From the NCBI RefSeq assembly GCF_010731815.2, contig NZ_AP022593.1, forward strand, positions 1,364,001 to 1,428,000: 64,000 bases of DNA, written 5' to 3'. Every line of letters begins with the position of its first letter. The stretch's first letter is position 1. Below, in pieces: positions 45,870-53,379 of this stretch. Source of the DNA: Mycolicibacterium arabiense (GTDB taxonomy: Bacteria > Actinomycetota > Actinomycetes > Mycobacteriales > Mycobacteriaceae). A program made the translations under genes and the position numbers. Below the pieces are notes generated by a model. That model worked only from the letters and a program-made list of their open reading frames with translations. It searched no databases and was not told the DNA's origin.

Positions 45870-45929
45870 GACCAGTACAGATTTACACGACTGTCACGCC
45901 CAAAGGTAGGACAGCAGACCAATACGGTC
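45870..45929. promoter_or_regulatory. Repeated GACCARTAC motif in the glnA4/permease intergenic region
   Basis: GACCAGTAC (45870-45878) and GACCAATAC (45917-45925) are direct repeats 47 bp apart. The second continues to GACC-AATAC-GGTC, a GACC/GGTC dyad (45917-45929) like FadR-type GntR sites with a central odd spacer. The 162-bp region serves both directions. I could not fix a convincing -10/-35 for either gene. Confidence 0.4.
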
Positions 45930-45992
45930 CTATTCTCCCTAGGCAGTGCGCGGCGTCAAGTCCGGGCTCGGAACTCCAGAAGGGGTACGACA

Positions 45993-47573
45993 GTGCCAGA
46001 GGGTCATGAACTACTGGACGACGACGAACGACACCTCGCCTCGCTGGGCTACACCCAGGAGTTGAACCGGTCCTGGTCCGGGTTCAGCAACTTCGCCATC
46101 TCGTTCTCGATCATCTCGATCCTGGCGGGCTGCTTCACCTCGTTCGGCCTCGGCTGGAACAACGGCGGCCCCGCCGCCATCGCATGGGGCTGGCCGATCG
46201 TCTCGGTGTTCATCCTGATCATCGGCCTGTGCATGTCCGAGCTGGTCTCGGCCTACCCGACGTCCGGTGGAATCTATTGGTGGGCGGCGAAATTGGGCGG
46301 GCCGAAGGCCGGCTTCTACACCGGCTGGCTCAACCTGATCGGCCTGATCGCGATCCTGGCGTCCGTTGCCTACGGCTGCGCAACCTTCCTCGACCTCACG
46401 CTCGGCACGTTCAGCGAGACGTGGCTCAACGGATACAGCCTGACGAGGACCTTCGTCCTGTTCGTCGTCATCCTGGCGATATCGGCGCTGATCAACATCT
46501 TCTCGTCGCACCTGCTCGCCGTCATCAACAACGTCTCGGTGTGGTGGCACGTCGCGGGCGCCTCCGCGGTGATCCTGATCCTGTGGCTGCTGCCCGAGCA
46601 GCACGCTGGCTTCGGTGACGTGTTCGCCAAGACCATCAACAACAGCGGCATGTTCGGCGGCGAGACCTCGGGCATCGGTTTCCTGCTGTTCGTGCTCCCC
46701 ATCTCGGCGATCCTCACGCAGTACACGATCACCGGCTACGACGCCTCGGCGCACCTGTCGGAGGAGACCAAGAGCGCGGCAGACGGTGCGGCCAAGGGCA
46801 TCTGGCGGTCGATCTTCTACTCGGCCATCGGCGGCTGGATCCTGCTGCTGACGTTCCTGTTCGCCGTCAACGACTCCGACGCGGTGTCGGCGGGCGGCGG
46901 CGCGGTGGTCGGCATCTTCAACCAGGCGCTGGACTCTCAGTGGGTGGCGATCATCCTGCTGATCTCGACGGCGGGCCAGTTCTTCTGCACCACCGCGTGC
47001 CAGACCAGTTCGTCGCGCATGCTGTTCGCCTTCAGCCGCGACCGCGCGGTGCCCGGCCACCAACTGTGGTCGAAGGTGAGCAGGAACAAGATCCCGGCCA
47101 ACGGCGTCATCATCACGGCGGTTCTCGCAATGGTCATCACGCTGCCAGCCCTCGTCGAGGTGGACATCAACGGCGCTCCGGTGCCCGTCGCCTTCTTCGC
47201 CGTGGTGTCGATCGGCGTGGTCGGCCTCTACCTCTGCTTCGCCGTACCGATCTTCCTGCGCTGGCGGATGGGCGACGACTTCGCGGTGGGCAAGTGGAAC
47301 CTGCGCGGACACCACAGGTGGATGGCACCGGTCGCGGTCGTCGAGATCGTCATCACCTCGATCATCGCGATGTTCCCGACGTCCTCGGGCGGCGTGCCCT
47401 GGGGCGACGCGTTCGAGTGGAAGTACGTGAACTACACGCCGCTACTGGTCGGTGGGGTGTTGCTCCTGTTGTGGATCTACTGGCACGCATCGGTGAAGAA
47501 GTGGTTCACCGGTCCGATCAAGCAGGTCGACCTCAGCGGCACCGGTGACGAGGTCGTGCTGGACAAGCCGTGA
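45993..47573 (+). CDS. APC-superfamily amino acid/amine permease
   Basis: 526 aa from the GTG at 45993 with AAGGGG about eight bases upstream; longer readings overlap glnA4 on the other strand. About 12 helices. The start DDERHLASLGYTQELNRSWSGFSNFAISFSIISIL and the helix SELVSAYPTSGGIYWW are typical of the amino-acid/choline (GabP/UGA4-like) subfamily. It should import the substrate of the divergent glnA4 operon, an amine or amino alcohol, by proton symport. The transported molecule is not determined by sequence. Confidence 0.88.
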   Translation: MPEGHELLDDDERHLASLGYTQELNRSWSGFSNFAISFSIISILAGCFTSFGLGWNNGGPAAIAWGWPIVSVFILIIGLCMSELVSAYPTSGGIYWWAAKLGGPKAGFYTGWLNLIGLIAILASVAYGCATFLDLTLGTFSETWLNGYSLTRTFVLFVVILAISALINIFSSHLLAVINNVSVWWHVAGASAVILILWLLPEQHAGFGDVFAKTINNSGMFGGETSGIGFLLFVLPISAILTQYTITGYDASAHLSEETKSAADGAAKGIWRSIFYSAIGGWILLLTFLFAVNDSDAVSAGGGAVVGIFNQALDSQWVAIILLISTAGQFFCTTACQTSSSRMLFAFSRDRAVPGHQLWSKVSRNKIPANGVIITAVLAMVITLPALVEVDINGAPVPVAFFAVVSIGVVGLYLCFAVPIFLRWRMGDDFAVGKWNLRGHHRWMAPVAVVEIVITSIIAMFPTSSGGVPWGDAFEWKYVNYTPLLVGGVLLLLWIYWHASVKKWFTGPIKQVDLSGTGDEVVLDKP

Positions 47574-47577
47574 CGCG

Positions 47578-48156
47578 TCACCGCGTCAGCGCGTCGTAGA
47601 GCGTGTCGACGAATGCGTTCTCCGACAACGACCGTCGTGCCAGCGGCCCGGGCGCCCCAATGCTCAGCTGGTAGATGCCGACGGTCAGCGTGATCGCCAT
47701 CGCCGCTCGGCGCTGCGCCTCGGCGTCGGGCTGGCCCAGTTCGACGAGCAGGCCCGCGACGTAGTCCAGGCGGCGCGCGACCACGCGCTCGACCGACGCC
47801 GTGACGCCCTCGCCGCCGGCTTCGAGATAGAGCATCAGCTCACCGGGTGCCACGGTGCCGTCGAACGTCGACACCACGCGGGTGAGGAGGCGCCGGAGTT
47901 TGTCGGCCGCACCCTCCCCGCGCTCGGACTCGGCGATGATCGCCTCGGTGTTCTCGGCCTCCCAGGAGTCGATGGCCGTCTCCAGCAATGCTCGACGATC
48001 GGCGAAGTGCCAGTAGAAGGAGCCCTTCGAGACTCCGAGCGTGCGGGCCAGCGCCTCGACCCGCACCGCCGACGGCCCACCGGTTCGCAGCGCTCGTAGT
48101 GCAGCGGCGGCCCAGTCCTCGCGCGTCACGGTGCCCGAAGGTCTTTTCGGCGGCAT
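47578..48156 (-). CDS. TetR-family repressor
   Basis: 192 aa from the ATG at 48156. It was chosen over the ATG at 48162 because TACCGT (48168-48163) ends six bases before it, the leaderless spacing. The HTH is VRVEALARTLGVSKGSFYWHFADRRALLETAI (about 31-62). The ligand domain carries EAGGEGVTASVERVVARR. The -10 lies inside a perfect 18-bp palindrome, so the protein is almost surely autorepressing and controls the divergent DUF6463 gene too. It converges with the permease gene, stops four bases apart. Confidence 0.9.
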   Translation of the reverse strand: MPPKRPSGTVTREDWAAAALRALRTGGPSAVRVEALARTLGVSKGSFYWHFADRRALLETAIDSWEAENTEAIIAESERGEGAADKLRRLLTRVVSTFDGTVAPGELMLYLEAGGEGVTASVERVVARRLDYVAGLLVELGQPDAEAQRRAAMAITLTVGIYQLSIGAPGPLARRSLSENAFVDTLYDALTR

Positions 48157-48158
48157 CG

Positions 48159-48198
48159 CCATACGGTACCGTATGGACATCCATACGGGGGCGTATGG
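48159..48198. promoter_or_regulatory. Tandem TetR operators
   Basis: CCATACGGTACCGTATGG (48159-48176) is a perfect 18-bp palindrome. CCATACGGGGGCGTATGG (48181-48198) has the same 7-bp arms around GGGG. Centres are 22 bp apart, about two helical turns, so two dimers would bind on one face. The first covers the -10 and an upstream ATG of the repressor gene. Confidence 0.8.
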
Positions 48199-48219
48199 AA
48201 CCGACACCGGAGGGCAACC

Positions 48220-48615
48220 ATGACCACCAATCACCTGCATCGCGTCGCCGCTGCGACCATCGCAACCGGCATCGGCCACAACCTGATCGGAGCGTGGCTC
48301 TACCGCCGCCAGCTCGCCGGATTCGTGCACGACGGCCTGGTCGACGCCGTGGCGAACCCACGGCTGAACGGGGCAGAGCGGGGCCGGCGGGAGACCGCGC
48401 TGTGGTTCCTGATGTCGGGTGCGGCGTTCACGACCCTGGGTGCAGGCCTGCGACACAGCAGTGCAGCCGACGGGGCGATCCGCCCGATCGCGAACGGCAT
48501 GACCGCGATGGGCGCCGTCGGTGCCTTGGCGATGCCGAAATCGGGATTCTGGCTGCTGCTGGCCGAAGGCGTGGCGGCACGTCGGCTGAGCCGACGGCCG
48601 GCGATCACCAGGTAG
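48220..48615 (+). CDS. Small membrane protein, DUF6463-like
   Basis: 131 aa, with GGAGGG before the ATG. Roughly three to four hydrophobic helices (VAAATIATGIGHNLIGAWL, ALWFLMSGAAFTTLGAGL, GMTAMGAVGALAMPKSGFWLLLAEG). It resembles DUF6463 proteins that are commonly paired with a divergent TetR. The function is unknown. It is controlled by the tandem palindromes upstream. Its 3' end overlaps the convergent hydrolase-like gene by 11 bp. Confidence 0.78.
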   Translation: MTTNHLHRVAAATIATGIGHNLIGAWLYRRQLAGFVHDGLVDAVANPRLNGAERGRRETALWFLMSGAAFTTLGAGLRHSSAADGAIRPIANGMTAMGAVGALAMPKSGFWLLLAEGVAARRLSRRPAITR

Positions 48616-49168
48616 AGGTCCGCATGACGATCTCGGCCGCCAGCTGGGCCGTGGACTCCTGGGCATTGCGACGACCGAGCAACTCGACGAGGCGGTAGTC
48701 GCCGTACACGTAGCGCTGGCTGGCCCTGGCCACCGCGCGAGCGGCCGGCGAGCTGACCAGCGCGGTCGTATTCACCTCGACGGGCGGACAGTCGGCGTCG
48801 CGGACGATGCCTGCCTGATCGGCCACGCACGGGTGGCCGCGATCGACCACCACCAATCCGATGAAGCGATCGAGACGCGTGGCGGCCAGCTCCCACGCCA
48901 GCTCGCCCCCCACCCGGTCGCCGACGAGCAGCGCCCACCGGACGCCGAGCGCGTCGAGTATGCCGATGACCGACTTCGCCGACAGGTTGGGGTCCGGGCC
49001 GATCACGATGGTCTTGAGCGACGCGGTGTGCAGGCGTTGGCACACGCCGTCGTAGGCCGACGGCCCCTGGTGCGCGGCGCCGAGCAGTACCACCACCGAC
49101 CCCTGTTCGGGGCCTGAGACGTCGACGGTTGCGGCGAACCCGTCGACGGTGAGAACGGTCGAAGGCAT
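48605..49168 (-). CDS. Short alpha/beta-hydrolase-like protein with a degenerate nucleophile elbow
   Basis: 187 aa from the ATG at 49168. The first strands look like an alpha/beta hydrolase: GSVVVLLGAAHQGPSAYDGVCQRLH, then TIVIGPDPN and WALLVGDRVGGELAWELA. The elbow GDRVG has Arg where Ser, Asp or Cys should act, no catalytic His region is evident, and the protein is about 80 residues short of the family. It may be a non-enzymatic relative. TAGCGT (49180-49175) six bases before the ATG predicts a leaderless mRNA. It overlaps the DUF6463-like gene tail-to-tail. Confidence 0.7.
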   Translation of the reverse strand: MPSTVLTVDGFAATVDVSGPEQGSVVVLLGAAHQGPSAYDGVCQRLHTASLKTIVIGPDPNLSAKSVIGILDALGVRWALLVGDRVGGELAWELAATRLDRFIGLVVVDRGHPCVADQAGIVRDADCPPVEVNTTALVSSPAARAVARASQRYVYGDYRLVELLGRRNAQESTAQLAAEIVMRTSTW

Positions 49169-49231
49169 CCGGCCACGCTACAGGCAATGATCATGCCGGG
49201 TGCGGGTTTCAACCGGTCTCGAACCCGACGC

Positions 49232-49927
49232 TCAGCCGGTCTCCAGGCGAGCGGCCTGCCGAGTCGCGATCTCCATAAACGTCTGGGGCAACTCGGCTTT
49301 GACTTCGATGTCGGGATTCGGCGTAGGGAACGCGATGCCGAACAACGCCGATGAACCGACGTTGCCGAACCAGAAGTAGACGCTGCTCTCGGTACTGCCG
49401 AGACGCATCGTCTGTTGGTACGCCAGCGTGTCGGCGCTCGTGGTGCTCAACCGAGAAGTGGTCATCGGAATTCCCGGCGACGACGAATCGAAGAAGGCCT
49501 CGAATCGTGCACACCGCTGCGCCTCCGCGGCCAGCGCGTCGATGTCGAGGCGCCACGACAGCACGGTCATCGAGATTCGCGCGCCGTCATAGCCGACGAC
49601 GTACTCGATCGCGCTGCCCGGGCCGCGCTCAGCCGACCCCGCGATGACCCGGGTCAGTCCATCGGTGCACCCGGTCGGCTTCGACAGCATCGGAGGCGGT
49701 GCGCCTGCGCCGTCGGCCCTACTCGGGTCGGCCTCGGCGCGGTCGTACCGGACGCCGGGCGGGAAGTCCTCGGCACGCAGGACGCCGCGCTCGAGCCGTG
49801 CACCGGGCCAACTCGGGCTGCCCCCGACGACGGTGCCGTCGAACAGCGGAGCGCAGCCGCCACCGATCACCGCCACGACCACCAGCGCGGCGACGCGGGC
49901 ACTCGATCGCCGGGAACGGCCGGTCAC
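49232..49927 (-). CDS. Putative exported lipoprotein
   Basis: 231 aa from a GTG at 49927. A basic N-terminus and hydrophobic core (RSSARVAALVVVAVIGGGC) end in a lipobox-like IGGGC with Cys at about 25. The mature domain has a single Cys pair candidate (TGCTDGL and QRCARFEAF) and a globular pattern (EYVVGYDGARISMTVLSW). It recalls mycobacterial sensor/DUF5642-like lipoproteins, but I am not sure. It is nine bases downstream of cobQ, so probably cotranscribed. The function is unknown. Confidence 0.72.
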   Translation of the reverse strand: MTGRSRRSSARVAALVVVAVIGGGCAPLFDGTVVGGSPSWPGARLERGVLRAEDFPPGVRYDRAEADPSRADGAGAPPPMLSKPTGCTDGLTRVIAGSAERGPGSAIEYVVGYDGARISMTVLSWRLDIDALAAEAQRCARFEAFFDSSSPGIPMTTSRLSTTSADTLAYQQTMRLGSTESSVYFWFGNVGSSALFGIAFPTPNPDIEVKAELPQTFMEIATRQAARLETG

Positions 49928-49936
49928 GGTTCCACG

Positions 49937-51421
49937 CTACTGGAGCGTCGAGGCGATGATCGGCCGTCGCGGGGGCCCGTGCCTGGCCAGCCCGAGCAAC
50001 GCCTCGACGTCCACGTGCTGCTCGAGCAGGTCTGCGGTGAGGTCGAGTTGCCGGTCGCGGCGCGCTTGGACGTCGACGTCGTCGGCGACGGTGAAGCCGT
50101 GCCGCCCGGCAGCCGCAGCCGCATCGGCCAGCCACGTTCGGCGGACGTCGTCGTTGTCGAGCAGGCCGTGCCAGTGCGTGCCATAGACGCATCCCCGCCG
50201 GATGCCGATCCCGAGCCAGTCGTCGTCGACGCTGCGCGCCACCCTGCCGTGGTGGATCTCGTAACCGTGCAACGGGATCTCCCAGTGCCGCAGCGTCTTC
50301 TCCGCGTCGAACTCGATGTCCGCGTCCAGCAGCGCGAGACCGTCGACGTCGACGCTGCCCGACTCGACGGGATCGTCGATCCGGCGGCACAGCATCTGGA
50401 AGCCACCGCAGACTCCCAGCACGGCACGCCCGGACGCGGCATGGGCGGCGATGCCGTCGGCCAGACCCCGTTCGCGCAACCACCGCAGGTCCGACACCGT
50501 CGCCTTGCTCCCCGGGATCACCACCACGTCGACGTCGGCGAGGTCGGCGGGGTCGGCGACCCACCGCACCAGCACGCCGGGTTCGCACGCCAGCGCCTCG
50601 ACGTCGGTGGTGTTCGAGATCCGCGGCAGCCGAATCGCAGCCACGGTCAGCCACTCCGTACCGTGCGGCGCGCGCGGCCTGCCGACCGTGCGGTGGACGT
50701 CGACCGACAGCGAGTCCTCGGCGTCGAGCCACAGGTCGTCGCTGTACGGCACCACGCCGTAGGTGGGGCGACCGGTCAATTCTCGCAACTGGTCCAGACC
50801 CGGCGCGAGCAGCGCGGGGTCACCGCGAAACTTGTTGACCAGGAAGCCGGCGATAAGTCGCTGATCGTCGGGTTCGAGAACCGCGACGGTGCCGAACAGG
50901 TGCGCGAGCAGCCCGCCCCGGTCGATGTCGCCGACCACGACCACGGGGAGATCCGCCGCTCGCGCCAATCCCATGTTGGCCAGATCGGTTGCACGGAGGT
51001 TGATCTCGGCAGGCGAACCAGCACCCTCGCACACGACGACGTCGAATTCGCCTCGCAGCGAGGTCAATTCGGCCAGCACGATCTCGCTGAGGTGCGCGCG
51101 GTGCCGGAAGTAGTCCCCCGCCCTGACCGTCCCGGTGACCTTGCCCCGGACGACGAGTTGCGACGTGCGGTCGGAGCCGGGCTTGAGCAGGACGGGATTG
51201 AACCGCGTGCTGGGCGCCAGACCCGCCGCACGCGCCTGCATCGCCTGGGCGCGGCCGATCTCGCCGCCGTCGGCCGTGACCGCCGAGTTGTTCGACATGT
51301 TCTGCGCCTTGAACGGTGCGACCCGCACCCCGCGGCGCGCCAGCAGCCGACACAGACCGGCGACCACCATGGACTTGCCCGCGTCCGACGTGGTGCCTGC
51401 GACCAGCAGCGCGCCGCTCAC
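49937..51421 (-). CDS. cobQ: Cobyric acid synthase CobQ
   Basis: 494 aa from a GTG at 51421 (GTGA overlap with mapB). The N-terminal ATP-binding domain has [19 protein letters not shown] (P-loop) and the family sequence [23 protein letters not shown]. The C-terminal glutamine amidotransferase domain has the Cys in [11 protein letters not shown] and His in [16 protein letters not shown]. It amidates the b, d, e and g side chains of adenosylcobyrinic acid a,c-diamide. Its location next to mapB differs from M. tuberculosis, where cobQ1 is elsewhere (Rv0255c) as I recall. Confidence 0.95.
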   Translation of the reverse strand: MSGALLVAGTTSDAGKSMVVAGLCRLLARRGVRVAPFKAQNMSNNSAVTADGGEIGRAQAMQARAAGLAPSTRFNPVLLKPGSDRTSQLVVRGKVTGTVRAGDYFRHRAHLSEIVLAELTSLRGEFDVVVCEGAGSPAEINLRATDLANMGLARAADLPVVVVGDIDRGGLLAHLFGTVAVLEPDDQRLIAGFLVNKFRGDPALLAPGLDQLRELTGRPTYGVVPYSDDLWLDAEDSLSVDVHRTVGRPRAPHGTEWLTVAAIRLPRISNTTDVEALACEPGVLVRWVADPADLADVDVVVIPGSKATVSDLRWLRERGLADGIAAHAASGRAVLGVCGGFQMLCRRIDDPVESGSVDVDGLALLDADIEFDAEKTLRHWEIPLHGYEIHHGRVARSVDDDWLGIGIRRGCVYGTHWHGLLDNDDVRRTWLADAAAAAGRHGFTVADDVDVQARRDRQLDLTADLLEQHVDVEALLGLARHGPPRRPIIASTLQ

Positions 51422-52281
51422 CTATCCGGCAGCGTCAGGACGTCGGCTCCGTCGTCGGTGACCACCAGGGTGTGCTCGAACTGCGCGGTCCACTTCTTGT
51501 CGCGGGTGGCCACGGTCCAGCCGTCGTCCCAGATCTCGTAGTCCAGGCCACCGAGGTTGATCATCGGCTCGATGGTGAAGGTCATCCCGGGTTCGAGGAC
51601 GGTCTCGACGGCGGGCTGGTCGTAGTGCAGGACCACCAGACCGTTGTGGAAGGTGGTGCCGATCCCGTGGCCGGTGAAGTCGCGAACGACGTTGTAGCCG
51701 AATCGGTTCGCGTAGGCCTCGATGACCCGGCCGACCACCGAGAGCGCGCGCCCCGGCTTGACGGCCTTGATCGCGCGCATCGTGGCCTCGTGCGTGCGCT
51801 CGACGAGCAGCCGGTGTTCCTCGGACACGTCGCCGGCCAGGAACGTGGCGTTGGTGTCGCCGTGCACCCCGTCGATGTAGGCGGTGACGTCGATGTTGAC
51901 GATGTCGCCGTCGGAGATCACCGTCGAGTCGGGGATGCCGTGGCAGATGACCTCGTTGAGCGACGTGCAGCAGGACTTCGGAAATCCCTTGTAGCCCAAC
52001 GTCGACGGGTAGGCGCCGTGGTCGACCATGTACTCGTGCGCGATGCGGTCCAGTGCGTCGGTGGTGACACCGGGCGCGACGGCCCTGCCCGCCTCGGCCA
52101 GCGCGTTCGCCGCGATGCGTCCGGCGACGCGCATCTTCTCGATCACCTCGGGTGTCTGCACCCACGGTTCGTCGCCTTCGCGCACGGTCGGCTTCCATGC
52201 GTACTCCGGCCGCGGGATCGCGGCGGGGACCGGCAGTGTCGGCGAGAGGTCACCGGGGCTCAGAGCAGTGCGTACAGCCAT
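51418..52281 (-). CDS. mapB: Methionine aminopeptidase, type I
   Basis: 287 aa. An N-terminal extension of about 40 residues with a PxxP-rich start ([13 protein letters not shown]) precedes the catalytic domain. Metal ligands are in [19 protein letters not shown] (two Asp), GHGIGTTFH (His), TIEPMI (Glu) and QFEHTLVV (Glu). It removes N-terminal methionine from new proteins. It corresponds to Rv2861c (MapB/MetAP1c, 285 aa). TAGGCT (52293-52288) ends six bases before the ATG at 52281, so a leaderless transcript carrying mapB-cobQ-lipoprotein is predicted. Confidence 0.95.
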   Translation of the reverse strand: MAVRTALSPGDLSPTLPVPAAIPRPEYAWKPTVREGDEPWVQTPEVIEKMRVAGRIAANALAEAGRAVAPGVTTDALDRIAHEYMVDHGAYPSTLGYKGFPKSCCTSLNEVICHGIPDSTVISDGDIVNIDVTAYIDGVHGDTNATFLAGDVSEEHRLLVERTHEATMRAIKAVKPGRALSVVGRVIEAYANRFGYNVVRDFTGHGIGTTFHNGLVVLHYDQPAVETVLEPGMTFTIEPMINLGGLDYEIWDDGWTVATRDKKWTAQFEHTLVVTDDGADVLTLPDR

Positions 52282-52287
52282 CGGACC

Positions 52288-52293
52288 AGCCTA
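52288..52293 (-). promoter_or_regulatory. -10 box of leaderless mapB
   Basis: TAGGCT, six bases before the ATG, minus strand. The same hexamer and spacing are used by nicT. No clear -35. Confidence 0.5.
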
Positions 52294-52324
52294 ATTGGTC
52301 GGCGCGGGGACCGGCGGGCACCAG

Positions 52325-52342
52325 CGGTAATGGTGTTACCGT
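52325..52342 (+). promoter_or_regulatory. Operator-like dyad and -10 box of the thioesterase gene
   Basis: CGGTAA-TGGTG-TTACCG (52325-52341) is a perfect 6-bp inverted repeat with a 5-nt spacer. The -10 TACCGT (52337-52342) lies in its right arm, six bases before the GTG at 52349. A repressor bound here would block this leaderless promoter. Confidence 0.55.
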
Positions 52343-52348
52343 ACGGCG

Positions 52349-52744
52349 GTGATCGAAGAGGGACACATCCTGCGCCGACTCGGCATGCGCGACGTCGAGG
52401 AATGCCTCGACCAGGGCAACGAGCGGCTGGTGATCGAGATGGACAACCGCCCCGATCTGGTCAACATCCGCGGCGCCCTGCAGGGCGGGCTGGTGGCCAC
52501 TCTCATCGACATCGTGGCCGGCAGGCTGGCCGGCGAGGTCGCCGGGGCGGGCAAGGACGTGACCACCGCCGACATGAACGTGCACTTCCTCGCGCCGATC
52601 GTCGACGGACCCGCGCGTGCCGAGGCCACGATCGTGCGGGCGGGACGGCGGCTGATCGTCACCGCGGTCGACGTCTACGACGCGGGCAGGCAGCGCCTCG
52701 CGACGCGGGCCACGCTCACCTTCGCGGTGCTCGAACGCCGGTAG
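52349..52744 (+). CDS. PaaI-like hotdog-fold thioesterase
   Basis: 131 aa from the GTG at 52349, a predicted leaderless start. The hotdog core is seen in DLVNIRGALQGGLVATLIDIVAG (central helix) and DVTTADMNVHFLAPIVDGPARAEATIVRAGRRLIV, the layout of 4HBT/PaaI acyl-CoA thioesterases. The catalytic Asp/Glu is probably D in LIDIVAG. The substrate acyl-CoA is unknown. It is divergent from mapB and convergent with the DUF1707 gene (two bases between stops). Confidence 0.85.
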   Translation: MIEEGHILRRLGMRDVEECLDQGNERLVIEMDNRPDLVNIRGALQGGLVATLIDIVAGRLAGEVAGAGKDVTTADMNVHFLAPIVDGPARAEATIVRAGRRLIVTAVDVYDAGRQRLATRATLTFAVLERR

Positions 52745-52746
52745 TC

Positions 52747-53355
52747 CTAGCCGCGGCGGATGCGACCCAACCCGGCGCGCCTCGGCCCGCGGATGTCGAT
52801 CGACCCGCACACGCTGCGGCCGGTGAGGATGACGTGCGGCCTGCCCTCGGCCGGCGCATCCTTGCGGTGATCGCGCGCGCTGCCGACGATCACCTCGACG
52901 TCGTCGATCGAGGCACTGGCCCCCTCGGGCAGCCGGATGTCGACCGAGCCGAACTTCATGTCGAGTTCGATGACGACGATGGGCCCGGCGAAGCGCGCCT
53001 TGGTGAGATCGAGGTCCACTGACCCCATGCGGCGATGCAGCGCGAGCCGGGTGGGCACCACCCACTCCCCCTGGCGCTTCAACGACCCCAGCACGCCGCG
53101 CAGTTCGACACGGTCGGTGGCGGTGGTGACGATGGCGCCGGGACCGGGCAGGTCGCCCACGAGTGCGGCCAGTTCGGCCTGCAGCCGGGCACCCGCGACC
53201 GCGGCGGACCGCTCCTCGAACTCGTCGATGTCGATGAGCCCGAGCGCGACCGCGTTGTGCAGGCGGCGCAGCGTGCCGTTGCGGTCGGCGTCCGATATGC
53301 GCAGCGCGTCCGCGGCTGTCACCGCCGGTAAACGGGAGAGGTCCTCGTCGGTCAT
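52747..53355 (-). CDS. DUF1707 (SHOCT-like) domain protein with C-terminal LiaF-like domain
   Basis: 202 aa. Residues about 17-70 (LRISDADRNGTLRRLHNAVALGLIDIDEFEERSAAVAGA) are the DUF1707 helical motif common in actinobacteria. The C-terminal half (VLGSLKRQGEWVVPTRLALHRRMGSVDLDLTKARF and FGSVDIRLPEGASASIDD) is beta-rich like the cell-wall-active antibiotic response (LiaF/DUF2154) domain. It probably acts at the membrane in envelope stress, which is inference. TAACGT ten bases before the ATG may be the -10. Confidence 0.8.
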   Translation of the reverse strand: MTDEDLSRLPAVTAADALRISDADRNGTLRRLHNAVALGLIDIDEFEERSAAVAGARLQAELAALVGDLPGPGAIVTTATDRVELRGVLGSLKRQGEWVVPTRLALHRRMGSVDLDLTKARFAGPIVVIELDMKFGSVDIRLPEGASASIDDVEVIVGSARDHRKDAPAEGRPHVILTGRSVCGSIDIRGPRRAGLGRIRRG

Positions 53356-53379
53356 GGCAGCGTCAACGTTACCGCTGCT

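Noticed and set aside
44673..45992. N-terminal extension of the permease frame by over 400 codons
   Set aside because: It runs antisense through glnA4. The conserved permease begins at the GTG at 45993 with a ribosome binding site.
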